Assembly (NCBI RefSeq): GCF_019056515.1
Contig: NZ_CP064873.1
Coordinates: 186,001-250,000, forward strand
Length of the DNA stretch: 64,000 nucleotides
Source: Microbacterium paraoxydans
Lineage (GTDB): Bacteria > Actinomycetota > Actinomycetes > Actinomycetales > Microbacteriaceae
Reading direction: 5' to 3'
Below, in pieces: positions 8,173 to 16,977 of the stretch; the stretch's first letter is position 1, and the number at the start of each line of letters is the position of its first letter. A program made the position numbers and the translations under genes. Below the pieces are notes generated by a model. The model was not told where the DNA came from. It saw nothing but the letters and a program-made list of their open reading frames with translations, and ran no database searches.

Positions 8173-8338
8173 GTGCGGGACGGGAAACGTTCCTGAGGAG
8201 GCGGAGCGGGGAGCGTTTTCGATCCCGCGAGGGGGAACTCGGGGCGCGGAGAAGGGTGCGGGACGGGAAAGGTGCCGGGGGAGACCGGAAGGGGAGCGTT
8301 TTCGATCCCGCGAGGGACGGGGCGGGGGTCAGAGGGGG
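8173..8338. repeat. 83-bp imperfect tandem repeat, two units
   Basis: Two units begin at 8173 and 8256. Each starts GTGCGGGACGGGAAA and later contains the identical stretch GGGGAGCGTTTTCGATCCCG followed by CGAGGG (8208-8233 and 8291-8316). The spacing between matching blocks is exactly 83 bp. The pair fills most of the 273-bp gap between the SDR start at 8055 and the Gfo/Idh stop at 8329, so it may affect the SDR promoter or end the upstream operon. Confidence 0.75.
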
Positions 8339-9351
8339 ATGGGGGTGCCGGCGCGGGACGCGGACTCCTGCGCGGCCTTCACGATCTCGACGGTCCGGAT
8401 GCCGACACCGGCGTCGGGCTGAGGCTGACGGCCCGCGCGCACGGCCTGCACGAACTCCTCGAGCAGCAGGGCGTCGAGGTCGGCCCCGACCGGGGTCCAG
8501 GTCTCGCCGTGGGCATCGTGTCCGGCCACGCCCTTCGCGAAGGGGCTCACGGTCACGGTCCCGCGCTCGGCCACGACCTCGAGGGTGAGGCCGCCCCAGG
8601 TCGGCGAGCTCAGCGGCCAGCTCCACGAGCAGTCGATCGTGGCGATCACCCCGCTCGGGTACTGGATCGTCACGAGGCCGCCGGTCTCGACCGCGAGGTC
8701 GCGCTCCCCGTGCAGGATGCTGTTCGACACCCCGCGGACGGTCTGCGCCCGCTCGCCCAGGAGCTCGTCGAGGAGGTCGGCGCAGTGCACGACGTGGTCG
8801 ACCAGGGCACCGCCGCCGGCGAGCGCGGGATCGGTGAACCAGGCCCGGTCCTGCGGGAGCTTGCCGTTGTTGATGCCGGTGACGCCGAGGATCTTCCCGA
8901 GGCGTCCGCTGCGCAGCTCGGCGACGGCATCGCGCACCGCGGGAGAGAAGCGCACCGGGTACGCCACCATGAGCAGCACGCCCGCCCGGTCGCAGGCGTC
9001 GCGCATCGCGATCGCGTCCTCGACCGTCGTCGCCAGCGGCTTCTCGCACAGCACGTGCACGCCGGCCGTGGCAGCCTGCTCGACGAGGGCGCGGTGACGG
9101 GAGTTCTCGGCGGCCACCACGACCGCGTCCGGACCCCAGGCGAAGGCCTCGTCGTAGGTCTCCACATAGGCCACCCCGAGTTCCGCGGCCAGGGTGGCAC
9201 CGCGCGGAGCGTCGTCCGGGGCAGAGGCGCCGTCGGGGTCGGCGGCGATCAGCTCGACACCGGGCATCTGCTGCAGCGCGTGCACGTAGCTGAGGGCGTG
9301 CGTGTGCGCGAAGGACAGCACGGCGATCCGCAGCGGGCGGGGAGCGGTCAT
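8329..9351 (-). CDS. Gfo/Idh/MocA-family NAD(P)-dependent oxidoreductase (operon gene 3)
   Basis: 340 residues. The N-terminal Rossmann region is atypical (IAVLSFAHTHALSYVHAL in place of a clear GxGxxG), followed by the family catalytic motif CEKPLA near residue 100 and the C-terminal domain with GGGALVDHVVHCADLLDEL, where His and Asp line the active site. Family members oxidise or epimerise sugars, polyols and inositols. The ATG at 9351 has GAGGAGG 7 nt upstream and overlaps the preceding gene's stop by 4 bp. It is co-transcribed with a second Gfo/Idh and a ROK regulator. Confidence 0.85.
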   Translation of the reverse strand: MTAPRPLRIAVLSFAHTHALSYVHALQQMPGVELIAADPDGASAPDDAPRGATLAAELGVAYVETYDEAFAWGPDAVVVAAENSRHRALVEQAATAGVHVLCEKPLATTVEDAIAMRDACDRAGVLLMVAYPVRFSPAVRDAVAELRSGRLGKILGVTGINNGKLPQDRAWFTDPALAGGGALVDHVVHCADLLDELLGERAQTVRGVSNSILHGERDLAVETGGLVTIQYPSGVIATIDCSWSWPLSSPTWGGLTLEVVAERGTVTVSPFAKGVAGHDAHGETWTPVGADLDALLLEEFVQAVRAGRQPQPDAGVGIRTVEIVKAAQESASRAGTPIPL

Positions 9352-10367
9352 CGGGTGGCCTCCTCGGCGACGGCGACGGCGGGGGACGAAGCGGGGAGGG
9401 CGACCGGGGCTCCGGAGGCGATCGAGGCGTAGGCGGCCTCGGCGACCGCGACCGCCTGGATGCCGTCCTCCGGGGTGACGACGGCCTCGCGTCCCTCCGC
9501 GATGGCAGCCACGAAGTCGGCGATCTCCGCGTAGTACGGGCTCTCCTCCGGCGACATCGGCGGGAGGTAGTCGGTCGCGCCCTCGACGAGCACGGCGTCG
9601 GTGCGCAGCGTGTGGTCCTCGGCGCTGTCGTAGCGCAGGCGCCCCTCGGAACCGGCGACCTCGACGCTCGTGCGGAACGGCATGCCGGGCTGCACCCAGC
9701 TCGCGTGCACGTGGCTGATGACCCCGTTGCGGTGGGTGAGCACGACATGCGCCGTGACCGGGGCGGGCACGCGGTCGTCGACCGTCGGCGGGTTCTGCAC
9801 GGCGTAGACGCTGTCGACCGGGCCGGCGAACCACAGCGCCTGATCGATGTCGTGGATCATGAGGTCGCGGATGACGCCGCCGCCCGCCCGCTCCGAGAAG
9901 AACCAGGGGGCCTGCGGCGCGGCGCCCAGGCGACGGAAGCGCTGCACGGCGGGGGTGCCGATCTGCCCGGCGTCGATGCCGGCCTTGATCCGGCCGTACT
10001 CCCCCATGTAGCGCACGACGTGGGCGGGGAACAGCCGCACTCCCGCGGCGGCTGCGGCCGCGGTCACCTCGGCGGCGGCCTCCGCGGTCGCGGCGAGCGG
10101 CTTCTCGCAGATCACGTCGACCCCGCGGGCGATGGCCCGAAGGGCGAAGTCGGCGTGGGTGCTGCTCGGCGTGACGATGTCGACGACGTCGACCTGCTCC
10201 AGGAGCGCGTCGACGTCGGCCACGACCTCGAAGCCGTACTCGGCGGCGATCTCCTCCGCGCCCTCCTTCGAGGTGACGAAGCCCTGCACGCCGAGCGCCC
10301 GCCAGGCGTCGGCGTGCACGCGGGAGATCCCGCCCGCGCCGATGAGTCCGACCTTCAACGTGCTCAC
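9348..10367 (-). CDS. Gfo/Idh/MocA-family NAD(P)-dependent oxidoreductase (operon gene 2)
   Basis: 339 residues from GTG 10367, whose GTGA overlaps the ROK stop. It has a clean dinucleotide motif GLIGAGGISRVHADAW (~7-22), CEKPLA (~95-100) and AGGGVIRDLMIHDIDQALW with the conserved Asp and His of the catalytic domain. Two adjacent, translationally coupled Gfo/Idh enzymes in sugar operons often act in sequence on the same substrate, for example oxidation at C3 before lyase or epimerase chemistry. That role is inferred from context only. Confidence 0.87.
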   Translation of the reverse strand: MSTLKVGLIGAGGISRVHADAWRALGVQGFVTSKEGAEEIAAEYGFEVVADVDALLEQVDVVDIVTPSSTHADFALRAIARGVDVICEKPLAATAEAAAEVTAAAAAAGVRLFPAHVVRYMGEYGRIKAGIDAGQIGTPAVQRFRRLGAAPQAPWFFSERAGGGVIRDLMIHDIDQALWFAGPVDSVYAVQNPPTVDDRVPAPVTAHVVLTHRNGVISHVHASWVQPGMPFRTSVEVAGSEGRLRYDSAEDHTLRTDAVLVEGATDYLPPMSPEESPYYAEIADFVAAIAEGREAVVTPEDGIQAVAVAEAAYASIASGAPVALPASSPAVAVAEEATR

Positions 10368-11533
10368 TGCTTCTCCTCGGGGTCGTCGCCGGCCGCGGGG
10401 TCGTGCGGCAGGGGGGTGATCGGTGGGGCGGGCATGTCCTCGATGCCGTAGATGTCGCCCGGATGCCGCTGGAATGCATGCACGACGGCGCCGTGGGCGG
10501 CGGCTTCCGCTCCCAGCCGCGCCTCCGCGACGGGCACCTGGAACGGCAGACCGAGGTGGCCGGGCAGAGCGGCGCGCAGGGGGTCGAGCAGCTGCTCGTG
10601 CGCGGCCGAGAGTCCGCCGCCGATGACGACCATGGCCGGATCGACCGTCATGATCAGCGTCGCGATCCCATGGGCGAGCTCGTCGATGAAGCCGTAGAGC
10701 TCCTCCCGGGCGGCCTGCTCTCCGCTGCGCGCCAGGGCGAACACCTCGGCGGCGGTCGGGGCGGTGCGCCACGAGATCTGACCGGTCTCGGTGTTCAGGC
10801 CCCGGAACGCGAGGCGGCCGATGTCTCCCGCCGCGTTGTGGATGCCGCGCCGGGGGCGGCCGCCGAGGATGAGGCCCATGGCGATGCGGTTGCCGACCGA
10901 GAGATAGATCACGTCGTCGACGAGCTGCGCGACGCCGAGGTGATGCTCCGCGACGGCCGCGAGCCGCACACCGTTGTCGACCGCCACGGGGCAGCCGAAC
11001 GCCTGGCGCAGCTGCGAGCCGATGTCGATGCCGGACCACTCCGGGATGACGACCGAGGTGGTGACCCGTCCGTCGTCGTCGACGATGCCGGGCAGGGAGA
11101 CGCCGATCGCCCGCAGACCGGTGCGCGGCAGCGAGAGCCGGGCGAGCGTGCGTCGCACGTCGTCGATCACGGCGGCGAGCTTGGCCGGGCCGTCGGGCTG
11201 CTCCGCGACGCCGGGGAAGGTGCGCTGAGCGATGACCACCCCCGCGAGGTCCGCGACGACGACCCGCACGCTCGCGACGCCGACGTCCACGCCCACCACC
11301 ACACCGGCGGCGGCGTGGAACGAGTAGCGGCGGGCGGGCCGACCGGCGCCTCCGCCGACCTGCGCCGGGGCGTCGACGAGGAGGCCGGAGTCGGAGAGCA
11401 CCGCCACGGCGTTCTCGACGGAGGTGCGGGAGACCTCGAGTGACCGGGAGAGGTCGCTGACCGTCGCCGGTCCGGCGTCGCGCAGCCGGAGTGCGGACCG
11501 CGCCACGATCGAGAGCGGACTGGTCGCGCCCAT
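10364..11533 (-). CDS. ROK-family transcriptional regulator
   Basis: 389 residues. The N-terminal winged helix (LSIVARSALRLRDAGPATVSDLSRSLEVSRTSVENAV) precedes a ROK sugar-kinase-like domain starting at GVVVGVDVGVASVRVVVADL. The kinase phosphate motif is degenerate and the zinc-binding CxCGxxGC cluster is absent: the region after NAAGDIGRL reads AFRGLNTETGQISW. This looks like a repressor that has lost kinase function. It heads the minus-strand operon and lies divergent to the ABC operon at 11720, which it probably controls together with itself. Confidence 0.88.
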   Translation of the reverse strand: MGATSPLSIVARSALRLRDAGPATVSDLSRSLEVSRTSVENAVAVLSDSGLLVDAPAQVGGGAGRPARRYSFHAAAGVVVGVDVGVASVRVVVADLAGVVIAQRTFPGVAEQPDGPAKLAAVIDDVRRTLARLSLPRTGLRAIGVSLPGIVDDDGRVTTSVVIPEWSGIDIGSQLRQAFGCPVAVDNGVRLAAVAEHHLGVAQLVDDVIYLSVGNRIAMGLILGGRPRRGIHNAAGDIGRLAFRGLNTETGQISWRTAPTAAEVFALARSGEQAAREELYGFIDELAHGIATLIMTVDPAMVVIGGGLSAAHEQLLDPLRAALPGHLGLPFQVPVAEARLGAEAAAHGAVVHAFQRHPGDIYGIEDMPAPPITPLPHDPAAGDDPEEKQ

Positions 11534-11652
11534 CGGGTCCCTCCTTCGTCTCCGCCGTTGGTGCGATCAAATTAGCACACCCGATTCTCAGATCGGGGAT
11601 TGTTGTTCACGGCCGAGAAACACGGCCGAAACAAGGCTCTGAGAACTTGTGC

Positions 11653-11683
11653 TTGACGAATTATCCAAAGCCAATGTCATAAT
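11653..11683 (+). promoter_or_regulatory. Putative promoter of the first CUT1-type ABC operon
   Basis: TTGACG (11653-11658) and CATAAT (11678-11683) resemble -35 and -10 boxes with a long 19-bp spacer. They sit in an AT-richer island, unusual in this sequence, between the divergent ROK and substrate-binding protein genes. An inverted repeat CCGAT...ATCGG (11581-11596) lies nearer the ROK gene. The ROK operator is probably in this region but cannot be pinned down. Confidence 0.5.
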
Positions 11684-11719
11684 GAACCGTACTCAGCACG
11701 GTTTACGCAAAGGAGCACC

Positions 11720-12961
11720 ATGCGCGTCAGCAAGATCACCGGCGTCGTCGCGGGAGTCGCGGCCGCCACCCTGTTGGCCGGATGTTCGGCCGGCGGAGGC
11801 AACACCGCAGAGGGCGAGCAGGACATCACGGTCTGGCTCTACCCCGTCATCGCCGACGAGGCGGTGCACAAGGACTTCTGGGACTCGACCATCGAGGCGT
11901 TCGAGAAGGAGAACGAGAACGTCAACGTGAAGTACGAGATCTTCCCGTGGGCGAACCGTGACGAGGCCCTGCAGACGGCGATCGCCGCCGGCAAGGGACC
12001 GGACGTCGTCTACCTCATCCCCGACCAGCTCGCGGCGTACCAGAAGTCGATCGCCCCGCTGAACGACCTGCTCAGCGAGGAGCGCCAGGGCGACCTGCTC
12101 CCCAACGTCAAGGAGTCGGTCACGCTCGGCGGCGACATCCTCGGCGCCCCGATCCTCACCAGCGCGCAGCCGCTCATCTGCAACGCGGCCGCGTTCGAGG
12201 CGGCCGGGGTGACCGAGTACCCGGAGACGTGGGACGACATCGCCGATATGGCTCCGGCGTTCATCGACAAGGGCATGTACGCCCTCAACTACCCGGCGTC
12301 GGCCGAGAACACCCTCAACCTCACCTACTACCCGCTGCTCTGGCAGGCCGGCGGCGAGGTCTACACCGAGGACGGCGAGGTCGGCTTCGACAGCAAGGCC
12401 GGCGAAGAGGCGCTCACCTTCCTGACCGATCTGGCCGAGGAGGGCGCGCTCGACCCGGAGGCCCTCACCACCAACGTCCCGCTGGAGCAGACCGCCATCG
12501 CTCAGGGCAAGGTCGCCTGCACCTGGAACAACGCCGTGACCGAGGTCGCGCCGTTCTGGGGCGAGGAGAACGTCAAGGTCCTCGCGCCGCTGACCGACAA
12601 GGAGTCCGTGGCCTACGGCACCGTCGGCTCGCTGTCCGTGCTCAAGGGCTCGAAGGCCCCCGAGGCCGCAGCCGCGTTCGCCGAGTTCGCGACCGGCGCC
12701 GACGTCGTCGAGCCGTATCTCAAGGCCGCCGGCTACTTCTCCGCGCTCAGCACCACCGAGCCGCTGTACGCCGACGACCCGCTCCTCGGTGAGGTCGAGA
12801 AGTACGTCCCCGACACCACGGTGGGCGAGCTCGACGCCAGCTCCCGTGCGCTCATGGGCGTGCTCTCGCCGGAGATCCAGGCCGCCCTGCTCGGCCAGAA
12901 GTCCCCGGCCGACGCCCTGAAGGACGCCGCGGCCGCCGCAGCCCCGCTGCTGCAGAAGTGA
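11720..12961 (+). CDS. ABC sugar transporter, extracellular substrate-binding lipoprotein (family 1)
   Basis: 413 residues. A lipoprotein signal peptide ends in LLAGC with the lipidated Cys at residue 22. The mature part opens ITVWLYPVIADEAVHKDFWDSTIEAF, typical of family 1 solute-binding proteins of CUT1 transporters, which bind oligosaccharides or glycosides outside the cell. It is the first gene of a plus-strand operon of seven. A strong hairpin after its stop separates it from the permeases, a common device for making more binding protein than permease. The ligand is unknown. Confidence 0.92.
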   Translation: MRVSKITGVVAGVAAATLLAGCSAGGGNTAEGEQDITVWLYPVIADEAVHKDFWDSTIEAFEKENENVNVKYEIFPWANRDEALQTAIAAGKGPDVVYLIPDQLAAYQKSIAPLNDLLSEERQGDLLPNVKESVTLGGDILGAPILTSAQPLICNAAAFEAAGVTEYPETWDDIADMAPAFIDKGMYALNYPASAENTLNLTYYPLLWQAGGEVYTEDGEVGFDSKAGEEALTFLTDLAEEGALDPEALTTNVPLEQTAIAQGKVACTWNNAVTEVAPFWGEENVKVLAPLTDKESVAYGTVGSLSVLKGSKAPEAAAAFAEFATGADVVEPYLKAAGYFSALSTTEPLYADDPLLGEVEKYVPDTTVGELDASSRALMGVLSPEIQAALLGQKSPADALKDAAAAAAPLLQK

Positions 12962-12966
12962 CACCC

Positions 12967-12997
12967 GGGGGCGTGCGGGTACCCGCCGCACGCCCCC
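12967..12997 (+). terminator. Intercistronic hairpin between binding protein and permease genes
   Basis: GGGGGCGTGCGG (12967-12978) pairs perfectly over 12 bp with CCGCACGCCCCC (12986-12997). It begins 5 bp after the stop of the binding-protein gene. Placed inside an operon, it probably attenuates or stabilises the message so that the binding protein is made in excess. Confidence 0.65.
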
Positions 12998-13028
12998 TCT
13001 CTCCCGCCCCCCACGTGAGGAATCGACA

Positions 13029-13934
13029 ATGACGACGGCCACCACGGCGCCGAAGCCCGCAGGACGGGTCGCCCGGGTGCTCGCCCGACGGGAAGCGCGC
13101 GTCGCGTTCCTGTTCGTGCTCCCCGCCTTCCTGCTGTTCATCGCCTTCCGCTTCGGCCCGAGCATCGCGGGTGTGGCGCTGAGCTTCTTCGACTACGACA
13201 TCTCCGGCGAGATCGCCTGGCGCGGCCTCGACCACTTCCAGCGCCTCGTCGCCGACCCGCTGTTCTGGCGGGCGCTGGGGACCACCCTCATCTACACGGT
13301 CTTCGCGGTGCCGATCGCGCTCGTGCTGTCGACGATCATGGCCCTCGGCGTGCGCCGGGCCTTCCGCGGCGCCCGGTTCTTCCGCTCGATCTTCTTCCTC
13401 CCCGTCATCACCTCGCTCGTGCTGGCCGGCTCGATCTTCGTCTGGATCTTCTCCGCCAACGGTCCCTGGTCCGCGCTGATGGCCCCACTCGGCCTCGGCG
13501 GCTCCTGGCTCGGCAGCACCGTGCTCGTGATCCCGGCGATCGTCGTCGTGGGCGTGTGGTCCCGGTTCGGCTACGGGATGATGATCCTCATCGCCGCCCT
13601 GCAGGACGTGCCGCGCGAGCTGGAGGAGGCGGCGCTGGTCGACGGCGCGAACGCCTGGCAGCGCTTCCGGTGGATCATCCTCCCGCACCTGCGCCCGACC
13701 TTCTTCTTCCTCGCGGTGATCGAGACGACGGCCGCCTTCCAGGTCTTCGACGTCATCTACGTGATGACCCAGGGAGGGCCGGCGAATGCCAGCTACTCCC
13801 TCGTCTACATGCTCTACGACCAGGGCTTCCGCTACTTCGACTACGGCTACGCGGCCGCGGTGGGCGTGGCCCTGTTCCTCATGACCCTCGTGGTCGCCCT
13901 CATCCAGCGCCTCGTGATCGGAAAGCAGAAATGA
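13029..13934 (+). CDS. ABC sugar transporter permease, MalF/UgpA type
   Basis: 301 residues with six expected membrane helices. The first helix follows a basic N-terminus (RVLARREARVAFLFVLPAFLLF). The inner-membrane EAA loop, which contacts the ATPase, reads ELEEAALVDGANAWQRFRWIILPHLRP around residues 199-226. It forms a heterodimer with the next permease, whose ATG overlaps this stop by 4 bp. GAGGAATCGAC gives a usable ribosome site. No ATPase gene follows, so a shared MsiK-type ATPase encoded elsewhere is expected. Confidence 0.92.
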   Translation: MTTATTAPKPAGRVARVLARREARVAFLFVLPAFLLFIAFRFGPSIAGVALSFFDYDISGEIAWRGLDHFQRLVADPLFWRALGTTLIYTVFAVPIALVLSTIMALGVRRAFRGARFFRSIFFLPVITSLVLAGSIFVWIFSANGPWSALMAPLGLGGSWLGSTVLVIPAIVVVGVWSRFGYGMMILIAALQDVPRELEEAALVDGANAWQRFRWIILPHLRPTFFFLAVIETTAAFQVFDVIYVMTQGGPANASYSLVYMLYDQGFRYFDYGYAAAVGVALFLMTLVVALIQRLVIGKQK

Positions 13935-14836
13935 CCGCCCTCCTGCAGCCGCCGACGCAGACGACGCCGCCCGCGACCCGTCCCGCCGCGCGGAAGCGCC
14001 GTTCGTTCCGCGCGCTCGAGCCGACCGGCTGGGGTGTCGCCGTCCGCTGGATCTGGCTGAGCATCGCCGGCATCCTCAGCTTCTTCCCCTTCTACGCCAT
14101 GGTCGTGCTGAGCCTGAAGCCGGGCATGCTCGTCGAGCTCCCCGGCTCGCTGCTCCCCTGGAACGACATCTCGTTCGAGGCGTACGAGCAGGTGCTCGCC
14201 GGGCAGAACATCCTCGTCTGGCTGTTCAACACGCTCGTCTACTCGCTCGTGTCGGTCGTGGCGGTGCTGTTCCTCTCCGCGCTCGCCGGATACGCCTTCG
14301 CCAAGAAGCGCTTCCGCGGCAAGGAGGTCATGTTCTGGTCGTTCCTGGCGATGGTCATGGTGCCGTTCCACGTGACGCTGATCCCGACGTTCATCCTCAT
14401 GGCGAACCTCGGCGGCATCGACACCTACTGGGGCCTCATCCTGCCGACGCTCGCGAACGCGCAGGCGGTCTTCCTCATGCGCCAGTTCATCCAGGGCCTT
14501 CCCGACGAGCTCTTCGAGGCCGCCCGCATCGACGGGGCCGGCGAGTTCCGCATCTTCCTGCGGATCGTGCTGCCGCTGTGCAAGCCGATCCTCGCGACGC
14601 TCGGGATCTTCGTCTTCCTCTGGCACTGGAACGACTTCCTCTGGCCGCTCATCATCGCCAAGTCCAACTCGATGTTCACCCTCACCGTGGGCATCTCGTC
14701 GCTGCAGCAGCAGGATGTGCCGCTCAGCACCATGCTCGCCGGCTCCGTCGTGGCGCTGCTGCCGATCTTCCTCGCGTACCTCATCGCTCAGCGGTACGTG
14801 CAGGAGGGCGTCACCGGCACCGGGATCAAGGGCTGA
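13931..14836 (+). CDS. ABC sugar transporter permease, MalG/UgpE type
   Basis: 301 residues from ATG 13931. A basic, proline-rich N-terminus precedes six membrane helices. The EAA loop is LPDELFEAARIDGAGEFRIFLRIVLPLCKP, and the protein ends in the typical YVQEGVTGTGIKG. It partners the upstream permease. Only 21 bp separate it from the following epimerase-like gene, placing catabolic enzymes on the same transcript as uptake. Confidence 0.93.
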   Translation: MTALLQPPTQTTPPATRPAARKRRSFRALEPTGWGVAVRWIWLSIAGILSFFPFYAMVVLSLKPGMLVELPGSLLPWNDISFEAYEQVLAGQNILVWLFNTLVYSLVSVVAVLFLSALAGYAFAKKRFRGKEVMFWSFLAMVMVPFHVTLIPTFILMANLGGIDTYWGLILPTLANAQAVFLMRQFIQGLPDELFEAARIDGAGEFRIFLRIVLPLCKPILATLGIFVFLWHWNDFLWPLIIAKSNSMFTLTVGISSLQQQDVPLSTMLAGSVVALLPIFLAYLIAQRYVQEGVTGTGIKG

Positions 14837-14857
14837 GAAGAAGGGAACCGCACGACA

Positions 14858-15892
14858 ATGACGCAGTACGCATTCGCCTCCGAGGCCGAGCTCGAGGAGG
14901 CGCTGGCCACTCCGAGCGACGGGCTCGTGGCCGACCTCGCCCAGGGTTCCGGAGACCTCGTGATCCTCGGCGCCGGCGGCAAGATGGGACCGACCCTGGC
15001 GATGCTCGCCCGGCGCGGCCTGGACGCCGCCGGCCGCACGGACGACGCCGTGTACGCGGTCTCCCGCTTCGGCGACGCCGCCATCCGCGAGCGCCTGGAG
15101 GCCGCGGGGGTCCGCGTCGTGCCGTTCGACCTCATCGAGAACGACGACCTCGCCGGTCTCCCCGACGCCCCGAACGTGGTGTTCATGGTGGGCGCGAAGT
15201 TCGGTGCCGCGACCAACGCCTCCTGGGCGTGGGAGGTCAACGCGGCTCTTCCCGACCGCATCGCCCGCCGGTACCGCGACAGCGCGATCTCGGTGCTCTC
15301 CACCGGGAACGTGTATCCGTTCGTCCCTGCCACCTCGGGCGGTGCCGCCGAGGAGACCACGCCCGCGCCGATCGGCGAGTACGCGCAGTCCTGCCTCGGT
15401 CGGGAGCGCGTGTTCGAGTTCGGGGCGCAGGAGCGCGGCACCAAGGTCGCGATCATCCGCCTGAACTACGCCGTCGACCTCCGCTACGGGGTGCTCGCCG
15501 ACATCGGCAGCGCCGTGCACGCGGGCGAGCCGGTCTCGGTCGCCACCGCGAACGTCAACGTGATCTGGCAGGGCTACGCGAACGAGGTCGTGCTGCGCAG
15601 CCTCGTGCATGCCTCGACCGACCCCTTCGTGATCAACCTCACCGGTCCGGAGCTGCTCAGCGTCTCCTCGATCGCCCACCGCTTCGGCGAGCTGTTCGAG
15701 CGGGAGGTCGAGATCGTCGACGAGCCGCAGCCGACCGCGCTGCTCAGCGACGCCCGCCGCTGCATGGCCCTGTTCGGCTATCCGTCCGTCTCCGCCGAGG
15801 AGCTCATCCGCATGCAGGCCGGCTGGATCCGCGACGGGCTGCCCATGATCGCCAAGCCCACCAAGTGGGCCGTCCGGGACGGGAAGTTCTGA
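14858..15892 (+). CDS. NAD-dependent epimerase/dehydratase-like protein lacking the catalytic lysine
   Basis: 344 residues. An extended-SDR fold is indicated by VILGAGGKMGPTLAMLARRG (nucleotide loop, near 31-50), VVFMVGAKFG, and STGNVYPF (near 148). The expected YxxxK pair reads YAQSC in EYAQSCLGRERVF, so the Tyr is present but the Lys is replaced by Cys. This makes a standard epimerase mechanism doubtful; it may be a dehydrogenase of altered chemistry or a binding protein. The next gene's ATG shares the last base of the stop codon. The context suggests action on the imported sugar derivative. Confidence 0.75.
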   Translation: MTQYAFASEAELEEALATPSDGLVADLAQGSGDLVILGAGGKMGPTLAMLARRGLDAAGRTDDAVYAVSRFGDAAIRERLEAAGVRVVPFDLIENDDLAGLPDAPNVVFMVGAKFGAATNASWAWEVNAALPDRIARRYRDSAISVLSTGNVYPFVPATSGGAAEETTPAPIGEYAQSCLGRERVFEFGAQERGTKVAIIRLNYAVDLRYGVLADIGSAVHAGEPVSVATANVNVIWQGYANEVVLRSLVHASTDPFVINLTGPELLSVSSIAHRFGELFEREVEIVDEPQPTALLSDARRCMALFGYPSVSAEELIRMQAGWIRDGLPMIAKPTKWAVRDGKF

Positions 15893-16977
15893 TGACCGAC
15901 GCCGCTGCACGGACGGCGACCGTGCCGTCGCTGCGCCCTGAGGCCGCCGCGACCCTCGCCCGCGGTGCCGTGATCCCGGCCCATCCGCTCGCCCTCACCG
16001 CCGCGCGCACGCTCGACGAGCGGCGGCAGCGGGCGCTCTCCCGCTACTACCTCGACGCCGGGGCCGGCGGCCTCGCCGTCGGCGTGCACACGACGCAGTT
16101 CGAGATCCGCGACCCGGAGCATGCGCTCTTCGAGCCGGTGCTCGCACTGGCCGCGGAGGAGATGGACGCCCGCGACGATGCGACCCTCGTGCGCATCGCC
16201 GGCGTGGCGGGCGACACGGCTCAGGCGGTCGCCGAGGCGGAGCTCGCCCGCTCCCTCGGCTACGACGCCGTGCTGGTGAGTCCCCGCGTCGCGGGTGCGG
16301 ACGAGCGTGCCCTGCTCGACCGCGCCCGCGCCGTCGGCGAGGTGCTGCCGCTGGTCGGCTTCTACCTGCAGACCGCGATCGGCGGACCGGTGCTCGACCG
16401 CGAGTTCTGGCGGGAGTTCGCCGCGATCCCCTCCGTCGTCGCGGTGAAGGCCGCTCCCTTCGACCGCTATCGCACGCTGGAGCTCGTACGGGGCGTGGCC
16501 GCCTCGGGCCGCGCCGACGAGATCGCGCTGTACACGGGCAACGACGACGCGATCGTCGCCGACCTGCTCTCCGAGTTCCACGTGGACTCCCCGTCCGGGC
16601 GGCGCACCCTCCGGTTCGTCGGCGGGCTGCTCGGTCAGTGGGCGGTCGGCACGCACGCGGCGGTCGCGCTGCTGGAGCGGGTGCATCGCGCCCTGGCGGG
16701 AGACGCGGAGGCCTACCGTGAGGTGGGACGCCGTGCCTCGGACATGGTGGACGTGAACCAGGCCGTGTTCGACCCGGGCAACGACTTCCACGGGGTCATC
16801 GCCGGGGTGCACGAGATGCTCCGCCAGCAGGGGCTTCTCGAGGGCACCTGGTGCCTCGACCCGGCCGAGGGCCTCTCCCCGGGACAGGCGGAGGAGATCG
16901 CCCGCGTCCGGCAGGCGTACCCGGAGCTCAACGACGACGCGTTCATCGCCGAGAACCTCGAGGCCTGGCTGCGATGA
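15892..16977 (+). CDS. Dihydrodipicolinate synthase (DapA)-family aldolase/lyase
   Basis: 361 residues, longer than DapA (~290). The Schiff-base Lys is in VVAVKAAPFDRYR (near residue 183), with a Tyr in GFYLQTAIGG (near 156), both in the expected order for a TIM-barrel class I lyase. Family members cleave or form 2-keto acids such as 2-keto-3-deoxy sugar acids. An extra C-terminal ~60 residues (ending EAWLR) is not typical. It shares overlapping codons with the genes on both sides, so all three enzymes are probably made together. The exact substrate is unknown. Confidence 0.8.
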   Translation: MTDAAARTATVPSLRPEAAATLARGAVIPAHPLALTAARTLDERRQRALSRYYLDAGAGGLAVGVHTTQFEIRDPEHALFEPVLALAAEEMDARDDATLVRIAGVAGDTAQAVAEAELARSLGYDAVLVSPRVAGADERALLDRARAVGEVLPLVGFYLQTAIGGPVLDREFWREFAAIPSVVAVKAAPFDRYRTLELVRGVAASGRADEIALYTGNDDAIVADLLSEFHVDSPSGRRTLRFVGGLLGQWAVGTHAAVALLERVHRALAGDAEAYREVGRRASDMVDVNQAVFDPGNDFHGVIAGVHEMLRQQGLLEGTWCLDPAEGLSPGQAEEIARVRQAYPELNDDAFIAENLEAWLR

